Origin: Zygnema cylindricum
Lineage: Eukaryota; Streptophyta; Zygnematophyceae; Zygnematales; Zygnemataceae
Reading direction: 5' to 3'
Assembly (NCBI GenBank): GCA_037447655.1
Contig: JBBHKE010001318.1
Coordinates: forward strand, 53,757 to 117,756
Length of the DNA stretch: 64,000 nt
Every line of letters begins with the position of its first letter. Within the stretch, counting starts at the first letter, position 1. Position numbers and translations under genes: made by a program. Positions 13,001 through 25,752 of this stretch are shown here, piece after piece. Under the pieces are notes generated by a model, which was not told the DNA's origin, made no database searches, and saw only the letters and a program-made list of their open reading frames with translations.

Positions 13001-16000
13001 GGTCAGGAGCAGTTGGGTTAGCCCTAAGCTCAGATGGTATTACCAATTCCATGAAGATAAAGCTAAAGCATGTGTTTGTCTCAATCAGAAAAAGTTGGTC
13101 GTTTCCTGCTTTTGTCCAAGCTCTATTTCATTTTTCTCATTTTTTTGAATTTTCCAAGCCATTGACACATCACTGTTCTTGACCTGTAAAGCTTTCAAAT
13201 TCTATGTGTAGCTTAATAACCTAGAATAGTGAATGTTCACTTATGTTCAAATGTTTTTCTTGAACTTCGAACATTGTCATTGAGGTGGATTGTTTTAATT
13301 CTTCAAACCCCCTAAGAAACAAGAATGCGAGCTCCGTGTGGTGCAATTTTGAACCAAACATAGCCTGGCCCTTATTGCGGATAAACAAAATACACAGTGC
13401 TTTGTTGTTCTTAACGATGACTATCAAAACGGGATTTTTTACACGTCTGTTTGCAATGTTTTTCTGTCATGACTTGTTTTTGAACTGTGGGTTAAACCGA
13501 GGGTTAACTGAAGATATATGAAGGTTAACTGGAAACATGAGGCAGTTACTGAAAGTAACAAATGTTTGGGTTCTATGTTTGTTACAGGAAAAGCCGATAG
13601 GGTCCCTTTGGTTGCATTTTCGGAATTTGTTCGAATGTCACTCGCTTTCCCTCCACTTAATGGCCTTATCTTACTGGAGTAAGCAAAGTTCCATGGCGTT
13701 CCCCTTTCACAACTAATGATTTTCACAGCCTTCAGACCCATGTACCTTGCACCAACGGTATCTTGGTCCCACTTTATTTCTGAATTAAGTCTAGGTTACT
13801 GGGTTCTCAAGGTCGTTCTTCTGGTTTTGTGCTAATTACAGTGAATGATGCTGTACAACGTTTACCTTGCACCAACGGTATCTTGGTCCCACTTTATTTC
13901 TGAATGAAGTCTAGTTTACTGCCTTCTCAAGATCGCTCTTCTGGTTTTGTGCTAATTACAGTGGATGATGCTTTATGACGTTTTGACAAGAGAACATAAA
14001 AGAATGCATTTAAGATTTCTTTTATTGTAATCTTGTTTGAATATACAAGAGGCAACATAATGCCACATATGCAGAAAGTTAAATTGGTACTGTTAACTAA
14101 CTCCAGACAATGGTAGGGTTTGAAATGAAAAAATGCATGGACTTCTACAAGTTTTTTAAACCTTTTTTTTTGGGTTGGGTTTCCAATATTAACTCCTTCC
14201 AATTTCTTTTAAACAGGAACAGCATAGGTGACTACCTCTTCCGACCTCGACTCCCTGATTTAGGCCTTGGGACAAAATCCTCTCGCAAAGCTGTAGTTAG
14301 TAAGAGAAAGTTGCAAGAGAAGGCAAATCAAGAAGCTTTAAAAGAGGGAGAAATAGGAGGGGGGGAGGGAGGAGAAGGGGTTAACACAGTCCCTGTGAAA
14401 AATTGGGTGGAGCAATTGGCGCCTTATCTAAGCAAATCAAGGCTGGGAGAGGGCACAAATGTAGTGGAAGGTAATAAAAGAATATCTAAAATTGAAACAC
14501 CCCAAATTCTAAAGGCTGAGGCTGGAAATGTCAAAGGCAAAGGGGGGAAAAAGGGTGCTGATACAACTATTGGGAAAAAAATCCGAGGAAGTGAAATTTC
14601 GACTGCTGTAACATGTACGTCCGCGAAAAACATTAGAGTTTCGGAACCACAGAGATCAAAAAATGGGACAGTTTCGTTAGAAGCAAATCAGGAGAGTTTT
14701 GGAAGAATTACACGGACCAGAATTGGAGAACATAATGTATCAGAGAAGGAGAGGAGGAAGGAGAGGGAGAAGGAGAAGGATCTACTTCCATTGGCGATTT
14801 TCCGGGAGGTTCCATTTCCAGGATGGTCTTTGGCCTACAAGATATCAGATCACAAGCATCGAGTCATGGTAATGGTTGGGGACTAGAGATTTGCTTTTTA
14901 AAATATGTACTATTTTGTCGAGATCTGCAGACTTTTTTCTGGGATCCCATTTACAGAGATGTAAAGGGCTAAAAGGTACAGTTAGCGCTGAACAGCTTTA
15001 CAGCCAGGTTTGCAACAGAACAAAGGGAATGTTCCTTAGAAAAGAAGTCTGGTCTATGACCAAGCCGAGGTGATGTTTCATGCGTAATTTTTGTGTTTCA
15101 AAACTTTGGAAACGTTGACAGGTCCGACATTCTAGTGAAATGCATCTAATCTGAGAGTAGTCGGTGAAGGAGAGGAAAAATGGGAAGCTTTAGAAAACCT
15201 TAGGGAAGCCTTAAGAAACCTTCGGAAAACCTCGTAAAATTGCTGTAACTCTCTTTAAGTATCAGAAGCGTATAATTTCCTAAAAGACCTCAGATGAACA
15301 TTCTATATAACCAGATTAGCTTCTGAAAATAATATTTTAACAAATTCCATATTAATCCCTGAATTGAACCCAGTAAAGCCCCATAAGAATCCTCTAAAGT
15401 TGTCAGGCTCACCTTCGTGGCATATTGACTGATTTTTCCTTTTATAATTCCTGAAAACTCTCTAAACTGGAAAAAATTTAAAATTCCCTTGAAATTGAAA
15501 CTGAAAGTCTCTGGACGAATGCTTATGACATTATAGAAGCCTTCCAAAACGTTCGAAAAACATTCTAATAAAACCTAACTTGATGTGTCGCTTGACGCCT
15601 CAAAAGGTGCAAACAGGTTCGGGAGTGTGTGGAATCACAAAGCCCATGTGGAATCGCTGGAGTCTTGCAGGACTTCTCTCAGCCTAAACTTATCGGAACA
15701 GAAGTGGTAAGAGATGGTAATGGCTATGAGAATTTTGCTTTTCAATTTTTAGCTTTTCTACAACTCCCCATTTTTTTTACAGTCTCATTAGTCACCTCAG
15801 CCGAACTCGTCGGATTGGGAGCGGCGCAAAAAAATAGTAAGTTTGGGAACATAAGACTTCATCGGGAACTTAATACTTAATCAGATTCCCGCCTTTTATT
15901 TATTCAATGGAATTTGTATGATATGGGGTTTCTCTTTTCTTGTTTTCAGCCTTCACTTCTTATAAACATACATAAAAGCAAGGGTTTTTTAAAAATGTTT

Positions 16001-19000
16001 AGTGTTTTGTATCACAGAGATCGGTATATTCTCTGGTAAGGGCCACAGTATTTGGTTGACATGTCAAAAGTTGGCAAGAACAGAGTCTAATCATGTTAGA
16101 GTTGTTCCTTTTTATATTTTTGTAAATAGATGCTATCTCAATGATCAACTTCAGAAAACAAATCTATTTTCTGGCAAATTGGCAATTTTCAGTGGCTGAG
16201 TAAATAAACGAAATTGGAGAAATTAATAAACGGAAGAAAAATTAAATTGGAAGACCTTCTGTTACTGAAGGGCTGGAAAAAAGGGGCTATGAACGCTGGT
16301 CCAACAAGATTCTATTATTTTGTAAATAATATAACTCTTTTTACGTTTTTTAGATTACAAAAGTAAAAATAAAAATAAATTGATCTTACAATATGGCTTA
16401 TTTTTTTGCCTTCGATTCTGCTGAAGCCAAAAAGGTTGTATGGAGCACAAGGTATAGAAAATTCCTTTGGATCAGAGGGCCGAATGCCTATATGACAAAC
16501 ACACAAATGATTTAAATTTTAAAGAGGCTCCAAAAAAGCTACAAGCAAAAGTATTTGGATTAAGGCTCTTGATCTTTCGCATTTTTTTTTTTGGGATTAA
16601 AGAAAAATGTAGTTGGATATTCTAAATCTGGTTCAAAATTGACTGGTTAGGCCTGCGACTGAAAGACTTAATTTTCATTGAGGAAGTACAATGGACTAAA
16701 AAAGTTAAGAAACCCCACTTATGGCGAGTAGTGAAATTTGAACAGATGCACCCCTCGGTGCTCGACTACTGTACGGATAGCATACCACCTGTTAATCGCG
16801 TGCCAAACATTATGATCTAAAACACCCTTATTTCCTTGTGAAGGCTAAAAAGTAATTTAAATGTCCATTTTAATCTTCACCTGAAAATGGGGTAATGCAG
16901 GGTATAACCTTGTGTCACCATTTATGTGAGCCACATTCCTCTAAATTGTTTTTCTATTGCATTTAAGGTGAACAATGTGTCACCACCAAGCATGAGTTGA
17001 GATCCCATGCACTTGATCTGAGAGACATGTGAGCGTCATTGTCATTAACCTGTGTGACCCAGACATTAACATGTTAACTGAAGCCACATTCAGAATAGTG
17101 GTCAGCACTGAATAATATTCTATTTAGGAGGCAAATGTATGTGTGGAGTTTATTCCTGTCAATCAGATTCTGGACCGCGCTTGTAAAATTAAAAACTTTT
17201 ATATGGCTCCTTAGTCAAAAACTTGTCCATTTCTTTGTTCATGAAACTAGAAGCACGAGTTAATTTTTAAACGCACCTGATTTAAAGCATAATGCGTGAA
17301 ATGGACGGGAGTGGAATCATGCAAATAGCATCACTCAGAAATTCACACTAAATTTCTATGTGCAGTTTGCTTAGTTTCAATATCTACCCTAAAGAAATGA
17401 GTGTTTTTTCTTTTTCTGTTTTGCATGTTTCCTTGGGAATTCATCCCTTTTGATGCAACACAGATTTTAGAAGTAAAACAGTTCGGTTCAGATTCCACCA
17501 GTATGGTGTTGGCACGTGGTGGTAGGCGGTTTAGAGCTGCTCCAGCAGAGTACGCCCCCCCTCTCTCTCTCTCCCTCCCTCCCTCCCTCCTCCCTCCACC
17601 ACCACCACCAGCCAACAACGTCCTCCACCACCAACGGTCCAATGGCGTGTTTTTTCTTGGTCTTTCCTCTTATTCTTCTCGCTCATTGTCCACTATTTCT
17701 CTTCTGTTTCATGATCTTTCACCAACTTTTTTACTTTCTTGCTTTCTTTCAGTTTCACCTGAAAACCTGGTCCTAGCCAATCTACTTTTCCTTTACACTT
17801 TCTCTCTTTATTTACTAAATCTTGTGCATTTGGTTGGAAAAATGTTGCAGCCTTTTTGTTCGTGCAGGAAGTTTCGGACTCACCATGGCCAACGTGAGTT
17901 TTGCAATAGCGCCCTTTCTCTCACCATAAAAAATGTAAAAGCTTCTGGTTGTACTCCCCAATCATGATCCCTCCTACATTATAGTGGCCCGAAACGGAGG
18001 CGAACGTTGCATGTGAGAAAAGCTTGAACCATTTTATTTTTTATATCCTATTGTATGAATGCAGGTAGAGTATTTTGAGGACGAGAAGGTGGAAAGTGCG
18101 GATGAATTGCAAGAATTGAAACGTCTTGCAAGAAGGGCATGCATTTTGTGTAATCGGGTGATGACAAATGTCCTGGATGTGAGTTTTACAAGTCCTCCCC
18201 CTTACAGTAGTTTTAGAGAGTTTTTTTGGGCTTTTCTATGATTTCAAGTTTTTTTTTTTTTAAGTTCACCTCAACTTGCAGGTATACACTGTGCTTGATA
18301 TGAATCGCCCAAACCCTCACCGTGATAAGTGTAGACTTGAGAGGGTATTCATTGAGTACCAGGGAATGTTCTTGATGTGTGTTTCACAATTCTCACCATT
18401 CCTTTCAGAGTCTTTTTTTTTATATGAAGGGTTTTTGGAGGCTTTCTGAGTTCGCTTCATTATCGTTATACCGTTCACCACTACCGTTTGTGTGGTTTGG
18501 TGTGAGCATGCTTTAAATAGTTCTGTTATTGCTTTTTCCAACTTTAGATCAGTTCCACGTTAAAATGTTAAGTTTCTCTGATTAGCATGTTGTCTGTTTA
18601 CAACAGTGCGGACGACATAAACGACGGGTGAACATTAATTAGTGTGCGTGATCTGAGTAATACAAATCATTTTATTGACCGCTCACAACACCACTTGCAA
18701 TTGTTGATGTGCCTTTTGTTAACGACCTTGTAAGTTAGCTAACAATGGTAATCAAAACTGATGTTTGCATCCAGTTATTCTTTCAGATCAGTTGAATCTC
18801 ACCTAGTGTTCCTTAAAAGCCACCAAATCGTGGACCCCACTTGTGGTGGTAAACAGTGTAGTGGTATCCCAGAAACAAACATCTGGTCGAAAGGCAAACT
18901 GTTTTGGTCATTCTTGCACATTTTTCTTCTAGCTTTTTTTTCCGGGAGAATGTTTAACTGTTGTGAGTGCATGCTTGTTCCTGAGGAAAGGGCATGAATT

Positions 19001-19924
19001 TTGTTTTTGTTACTTTTGCTTATGTTGTTCCTATGACGCCATTTTTGTGACTTCTTGTCTCTTTCGCCCTTTGTGTTCCCACGAAGTCATCTCTGTGTTT
19101 CTGTTTTGCCCATTTTGTTTTCAATAATTTTTGCTTTTGAACTTCTTTTCTTGTGTTTTCTGTCAGATGGGGCCTAGAATCGGAATGCGATTCAGTGAGC
19201 CGTGGCTTCTTAACAATCCTGTGGCGGCCTCCTTTGCCATCGCTCATAGCATTCCTGCTGGGGTAATTACAAACTTTTCAAACTTTCTAAAAATCCTTTA
19301 CAAACCTTTCCAAATACGCAACAAGGTGAACTTGCAATTCTTTGAAGAACACTATTATCACGGAACATGTTTGGCAAAACCCTCAAAACCCACATCTATG
19401 ACTATGTAATCAGGAAGTATGGAGTGAGCATGAGAGATCAATAGCCTGTCGTGTTTGAAAGCATATTATGTGTTGAAGTTTGAGTAAACCTGAAAGTATT
19501 GAGTGAGATGAGAGTTCAATAGCTTGTCATGCACATGTTTGACAGTATTTTTTTCCGGAGAAGCGAGGGGATGGGGATGGTGAGATTGAGGATGGTTCTC
19601 AAATTCCACTCTCGGTTTGGATGTAAAAGACTATGAACAGTAGAAAGTATGGTGTGATCATGAGAGATCTGGCATGCACATCTTTGACCTTAATCGTTCT
19701 TTGGAGAGCAAGGAGTTGGTGATGGTGTGAATGAAGGTGGTTTTCAACAATTCCGCGCTGGGTTTTGATGTAGGTTCCTCTGTGGATTTTCTCTAATTGT
19801 GAGGTTTTTTTTGTTTTTTCAGGCACACGTGAAACTTGGTTGGCTGAGTTCAACAGACACAAAAATGCGTCTCCAAGAACAAATGACCTATTTGAAAGCT
19901 TTGGCGACTATCGGCCAATTTTAA
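10033..19924 (+). CDS. Probable LON substrate-binding-domain protein with long acidic N-terminus
   Basis: Phase-consistent model: exons 10033-11401, 12283-12340, 14217-14868, 15617-15716, 15783-15836, 17868-17893, 18065-18178, 18282-18344, 19167-19262, 19823-19924 (about 877 residues). The N-terminus (MWRLCRTFSPVHTKFF, then a serine run) resembles an organelle presequence. Residues ~190-460 are acidic and low in hydrophobics. From about residue 665, LPLAIFREVPFPGW and ISDHKHRVM, followed by VRECVESQSPCGIAGVL and later ANVEYFEDEKVESADELQEL, follow the pattern of the LON N-terminal domain. The C-terminus (VAASFAIAHSIPAG, then MRLQEQMTYLKALATIGQF) fits its closing helices. No AAA+ or protease part is present, so it would be a stand-alone LON-domain protein. 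Exons 4-6 are uncertain: another reading of exon 6 from 17851 gives good-looking sequence but no canonical donor in the right phase. Exon 18282-18344 is inferred from in-phase splice sites only. Confidence 0.62.
11553..11678 (+). mobile_element. MITE-like element, GTTATTAACAC family, copy R4
   Basis: Inside intron 1 of the LON-like gene. It shows the family order GTGGCTCATGACGGGCCACT, AATGTTATTAACATTAAG, TTTTGGGTCAAGAAAAAC, TTAGAGTGATTAACTCTAAT and the terminal AGCGATGG. Confidence 0.7.
13741..13980 (+). repeat. Perfectly in-register tandem duplication, 2 x 120 bp
   Basis: Positions 13741-13860 and 13861-13980 align with an exact 120-bp period and only about a dozen substitutions. Both begin with TACCTTGCACCAACGGTATC (after two or three bases) and both include TTCTGGTTTTGTGCTAATTA. 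It lies in intron 2 of the LON-like gene. The low divergence suggests a recent duplication. Confidence 0.95.
19405..19740 (+). repeat. Degenerate tandem repeat in intron 9 of the LON-like gene
   Basis: Three diverged copies contain a GAAAGTATGGAGTGAGCATG-like start followed by AGAGATCAATAGCCTGTC-like and GCACATGTTTGAC-like segments (starts near 19412, 19492 and 19638). The copies differ by substitutions and indels. Confidence 0.6.
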
Positions 19925-22900
19925 CTCTGACATCTAAAGAGAAAAGGAAATGCCACGATGACTTTCCAAATTATATAGTTTTCTAGATGAACGTGTAATT
20001 GGGCTACTTTAAACACGTTACCACCTGGGAGAAAACCAAACAAAGGATGATGTCGGATTGTAGATGAACATAGCCACTATCTTCGTCCTTTTCGGAAGCA
20101 GCTCCATCTCTTGTATATTATGATGCCTTGTAGGATTTCAGACACTGTTGTCTTGATTTGTAGATTTGGAGGTCATTTTTTTTCCCACTGGTTCTTTAAT
20201 TTGAACATGTTATAGCTGAATAAAGGTTCATTTTTTTGAGTGATGAAGTTCTCAAAAATGTTCAGCAGAATATGCAGTTCTTTGTCTGTTCTATTGTGAT
20301 CGATTACCTTTTACTTTCTGCTTCTGCCGGCCACAATCTCTCTTATATTGTCGATGGAGTGAGAAAAGTTACAATTGTGTGAATTCTCGAGTCCCAGGGT
20401 CTTTAAAAGGTATCAACCAATCCAAAGTTTGTAAATGAATTTTCTTAAATATACAATGGAATTGGTTGCAATGATTTCCAGAGACTACCACCACTCGATA
20501 AGTGGAGGACATTGTATCAAATAGTTGCTCTAGAATATTTTATGCCTCTTTCCTTAGAATAAACACCTTTGTGCTCAGCGACTACAACATTTCATATAGT
20601 GATGTAGTTGTTGCAGCACTTCTTTTTATACAGATATTTGGCATAAACTTGTAATTGAAGCCAATCCTGATGAGAATCCAAGAACCGAAAGGAAACAGTT
20701 GTTTGAAAAGAAAGCTCCAATCAAATTAGTGCCGTTTGCAACTCCACAAAAAGTAATGATGAGAGTGTTCAAGTGTTAAGCCCTTTCGGTTTTCATCTGC
20801 AGTTACAGACTGTAGTTCCTTCTAAGTGTACCAGAAAGTCGAGAAAGCAATAATTAATGTTAGGCCACATTGGTAGACTTGTGAGTATCAGGGTAAAATA
20901 GGGAAAAGCTTTAGGAGATAGCATTATTAAACACCCTCTGAGCCACAAGGTGGGTTAGCCCAAAAAAATATGGACTATCTAGCACAGGTTATTACATGTA
21001 GTTACTCAAACCATGAAGAAAACAACACGAGATAATAATCCACTACCATAACGAGCTGAAGGCCTGGCGAACGGTCAGTCTAACATGCAAACATCACAGC
21101 GAAGGGTGAGGGCGACGTTGAGGGCATGGTATGGGCAAAAGGGGGTCGGGATAGAGACCGAGTTTATGGTTTTCCAGCCACTTGACATAATCCGTGGAAG
21201 TAGTCCATGTGAACAGGTTCCCTTGATGGAAAACACAAAAGGCTCGTCCGCATACGCCATTGAAAGAGAGCCGAGGCTTGAGTTCATGAAGGGCAATGAC
21301 TACACACGATGGCAGCAAGAAGTAGCAAAAGTCACTTTGACCGTTGGCATCCCTTTCCTTCCTATTCAAATGTTCGCTGAGCAAGGTCATAAAAAAAAGT
21401 TGTTTCGTTGAAACACTTGTCTAACGACCCCAAATTCATTGCGGTAAACAGGGTGAAATATAAACAGGCCATGTCTCTTGTTGTAAATGAGGCAAATTAT
21501 ATCGCTCAGTCTTTGTGAACGTTTCCGTCTTTTAGAATTTGCCTTGGCTTAACCAGCACCCCAATATGTAATGTTGCACATGAAGATACCAAACCGTCTG
21601 GATATTCGACAAACTCTTACCCGAGGGTGGTGGGAGTATGTGTGAAAATTTTCACTTAACAATGGAAACTGTTTCGATTTTTACAACATTACTTAACTTC
21701 GACTTTGACAACGACAATTCCATATTGTACCGAATGATGTGATGTTGTTCGTTCCTTCCATGAGAGTAGTAGAGTAAATAAACTCCTTTGGGCATCAATG
21801 GTTAGGTTTTCGAGATACGGTGGGTTGTGTGGAAGGACAGATGGCGTTGGCACAAACGCTTACAAAGAGAATTTATCATTTGTACGTGTGTCAAATAAAG
21901 CGCCATGAAAAATTGGTTTAGTTGAAATAACGTAAACGAACGCGTGCACAAGTTTAAAGTAATACCGTCAGGAAAATGTTTAATTCAACAACGACTATTC
22001 GGTTAGCTATCGTTGCTCCACGAATAAGCTATGTTGGTGAGGAAGTGTAAAGAAGGTGAAACCCGCCTTTTGGTTTCAAAGGATACTTAGTAAACTCGAC
22101 TTGTTATACGTGCTAGCTATGTTGGTGATGAAACATAGAGAAGGTGGAAATTTTGGGTTTCAACTGGTAAAAATACGGGGGCAAAGTGAAGGGATTAACG
22201 GAATGGTAAGAGACCATCCTCCACTTCAGAGTCATTTGTGGCTAAAATGTTATGGTCATGGGATCGAATACAAACCTTGTATGGATGCCGGGGGATAATT
22301 TATCACGGGAAATGAATTGCCCGGCTGATCGAATATCTAGTGCTTAAAGCTCGTGTACTTCATACATATTTGGCCATCGAAGTTGTTGAGAAATGAGAGG
22401 GAGGAACAAATGGGATGTATATGAGGAGTTATATAGATTGGACGCGGAACAAAGTGCGTCACGGTTGATGCCACTCGGGGAATATAGGAGCTTGAGTTGG
22501 CAGTAACAGTACGAGTGGTCATCCATCAAAACGTCACTGATTATTTAGTGTAGAATTGAATGGGCGTATTTGGCAGCCTAATGATGTAGTGCCCTCGTCA
22601 TGATTAAACGTGCAAAATCTTGTTGACCGTCATTGTGGGAAAACATCAAGAGGCATCATGTCATGGGGGCTACAAGTTACTCACCTATAACACATTTACA
22701 TAACATTTGCATAGTTTTACAAAACGACAGATCTTGGAGAGTTGGTTCGCAAAAGGATGGAAGATAAGAAACCCAAAGCCTTTGTTTAGCAACCGGGAAG
22801 GTTTGTGGCATTTCTCGTAAAAATATTTAAGTTGGGCCGAAGCAAACGTGACTTAAGTATACCATAATGGTATATTTTCGAGTACATTGAACAAAAGATG

Positions 22901-24017
22901 AGGCAAAAGCGAAAAAGAAACATAGAACGCGGGTGGAAGCAAACTAAATAGAAAATTAATGGGAAAGAAACTAGCACACTAACAAGGGCAAGCCAGTGAA
23001 AGACATTGGTAGTAACAAGCAGCAAAAAACAACAACAAAACAGAGTACCCAAAATTACACCCACCTAAGCAAACCTCAACATAGCTCAAGAGTTCTAAAA
23101 GCAATCCCCCAGGCTTGGCGGAGCACGCTGAGTTAAAGAACACGCCGACAAATAATCACAAGGAATAATGAGCGCATCCAATGGCTAACGATCCTGCCTT
23201 AACCTGCGAGAGCGATTTATGGGGTAATTATACTTACGAAAATACAGGAGAAACTGCCAATGGTAGTAAAGTAATGTCAATGATTTACAGATGGTACAGT
23301 ACAGTACAGTACTGTGATTCCTCGAAACACGGATTACACGTGGAACATTTGTTGCATTTGTGCGTCCAGAATCTCTGTACCACCGCTAAAGCGTACAGCT
23401 GGCAGTGTACGCAGCGGTCCAAAATTTAACTTTCATGGATACTGGATTCACTTGCGGCACTGCCGCTTCAATACTGACGACGTTTAAAATCGAACGGCTA
23501 CGGCGTTTGCCGTAATCTGCGGGAGCAATTTCACAAGGTTCTGTACTTCTCTATTTCGTATTTACATCATGTCACTTAAATCTTAAAAGGTGGCGTGAAC
23601 TGACAAGAAATATCAAAAGTTTGTATGTCCGACGGCTGGGATGGCTCCCACAGAATGCGTTGACGAATCAGTGTAGTTCCGTACCTAATTTCCTCGCTCG
23701 GATTAGGCTCTACGCTCCACGTCTCATTGTCTGCCACGTCGCTTCTTTTCCGATATTTCTTTTGCTTCATTCTTCGCGAAGCTCTACATGTGACGTCCGG
23801 ATCACGGTTCCTTTGCCTGTAATTACCGTTTGCCACGTGGCGTCGAAGAGTAGCTTCGCACGTGGCTGTTACTCTGTCGGTTCCTTTTTCTAAATTCCTG
23901 TTTTTGATTAAGAGGTGGGAAATCCCCCCTCTCTATCTCTCCCTCTTAGGACTGGTTCAATACTGTTGTCTCTCTGTGAGCAACTCAAAATTAGGGTTTT
24001 TTTTTTTTTGACCAATC
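19925..24017. other. Intergenic region with no recognised gene
   Basis: Four kilobases between the LON-like gene and the SPP locus. The first ~300 bp are probably 3' UTR (AATAAA-like GAATAAAGG near 20218). An ~87-bp degenerate tandem repeat lies at about 22028-22165 (both copies start AGCTATGTTGGTGA). A short GTACAGTACAGTACAGTACTG run lies at 23295-23315. Open frames at 21085-21411 and 23181-23429 have no recognisable family or splice context. Confidence 0.6.
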
Positions 24018-24328
24018 ATGGCATGCCAGGTGGGAGTCTCTCCTCTGGCAATCTCCCCCTCTCTCTCTCAGTCTCTAACTGATAGAAAGTGCCAGCTGTC
24101 AGCTGCCAACTGCATAGCTGTTAGATTTCCTAACAGACAAACACACGCATGGAGACGGCAACAGCTGGCAGTTTTGTCTGACACGCATTATGGGAGTGGT
24201 AACTGGCCCAAGGAGGACAGGTATGGAATGAAACTGCAGGGTTTACTCTTTTTTACTCTTCTTTAGGGTTTTACTCTCTCTTGTTCTTTTTTTAGGTTTT
24301 AATTACTCTCTCTCTCTCTTTAGGGTTT
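23991..24328 (+). promoter_or_regulatory. Three telo-box motifs (TTAGGGTTT) around a candidate first exon of SPP
   Basis: TTAGGGTTT occurs at 23991-23999, 24263-24271 and 24320-24328. The intervening sequence has CT-rich runs typical of plant 5' UTRs. Telo-boxes are known plant promoter/5'-leader elements common in housekeeping and plastid-protein genes. Their grouping on both sides of 24018-24220 suggests that transcription of the downstream gene starts near 23.9-24.0 kb. Function is inferred, not shown. Confidence 0.45.
24018..24220 (+). CDS. Candidate upstream first exon of the stromal processing peptidase
   Basis: An ATG at 24018 opens a frame of 203 bases ending at a good donor (GACAG/gtatgg) in phase 2. 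A plausible acceptor (GGATGCAG) at 25562 opens the SPP frame in exactly the complementary phase, extending it upstream of the first in-frame ATG (25753). The encoded peptide starts MACQVGVSPLAISPSLSQSL and is serine-, glutamine- and arginine-rich with few acids, as expected of a plastid transit peptide. A telo-box sits 19 bp before the ATG. Phase agreement alone has a one-in-three chance of being accidental. Confidence 0.35.
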
Positions 24329-25752
24329 ACACGGGAGCTGCCTGTTTCTTTCCCTTTCTGTCTTTCCCTTCTATTTGACGCTCTCTCGTCTCCTTCCCTT
24401 CCTTTTCTCACAATGTTAGGTTGCACCTTGACCCATTTTCCTTCCCCCTTCATCCCCCATTCCTCTCCATCTCCTTGTTTGTTGGTTGTTTAAGCTCCTC
24501 CAAGGCAATTGTTTGTCTTTATGTCTTCCTCTGGCCTCTTCTCCTTCTTATCTAACATTCCTTTCTCTGAATTCTTTTTTCAAATTAGAAAAGCGTTTTA
24601 ATCAAGCTAATTTTTTTAGGTGACGTGAAAACTTGGGTATTTTTAAATTTTGGGTATTTTTAAAGTTTGGGTATTTCTAAAAATTAGGTCTTTCCGGGCA
24701 GGTTCTTTTTCGTCAGATTTACTTCGCAAAAGACTAAACATATATACTTGAACCTCAACCAAAGCTCGGTTACTGTATATTTTAGAATGTTTTCTCAACA
24801 GTATGCTTTTTTTTATTTTTTTATTTTTTATTATTATTATGTAAACCGGAGGGCGTGTTTCACGTTTTGTTGAAGAGAGATATTTCTCTGTAGAACCTTA
24901 GAATTGACATTCGTCCTTCACAACCTTACCCTGGATTGTTTAATCTCTCTGACCATTGGAAAGTGAAGTTCATTCTTTTTTTCTTCTAATTGAACATTTC
25001 ATTCATTCAAAGCCGTTTCCAAGTGAATGATTTTGAAGGAGTTCAATATCATGTGGATGACCACCTTTGAATTTTCAAATGTGTCCGTTAGAAATGGGTT
25101 ATTGAAAAACAGTTTTATTTTCTCTAGTCAAAATCAGACAACACCTGTATGAATAGGTATCGTGGTTTATTTAAATGGTCTATCTGTTTTTCCTTTTCTT
25201 TTTAGTTTATTACTTTTAATTTGCTTTGCAGTGAAAGTACTTGAAAATGGCAAGTCAAACCCTATTTTCTCTTCCCTCAAAAAGTACATAATCGTTGAAG
25301 GATATTATTATTTGAAAGGATTCTCACATGTTAAAGGCAAGTTCTTTCGCGAGTGAATTCAACTTATGTACTTTTTACGTCATTTCGATTTAAACTTCAT
25401 CAATTTGGAAAGTTGAGGTTTTTGCCTCTGGATAGTTTCATTTGAGGTTTAGCCCTTCGGCTACCGGAGACTTGCCCTACCTCCCCCTTTTCCTCTCTGT
25501 CCCTCTTTGTCTCACTTTTCCGTTCCGCTCACTCTCTCGGTGTCCAATTTTCATGGATGCAGGTGGAGCTGTGGGGAGGGTAGCAACTTTTTTTCTAACC
25601 AAAAATTGCTATCCTCTCGTTTATCATACCGGCCTTGTTTCTCCCTCTCCAGCTCTCGCTCTTCCTCTTCTTTCTGTTCCACTCCCAACCATGGCCATCC
25701 ACGTGGATCGGTCAGACGATCCCATTGGACTCCTTGTGCTTCATCATCTCAT

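Noticed and set aside
12676-13182. 168-residue plus-strand frame inside the LON-like gene
   Set aside because: No family resemblance, and exon 2 (ending 12340) joins exon 3 (14217) in perfect phase without it.
21085-21411. Overlapping open frames of ~100 residues on both strands
   Set aside because: No recognisable motif, no splice context and similar quality on both strands; considered as a decayed retroelement fragment but nothing supports it.
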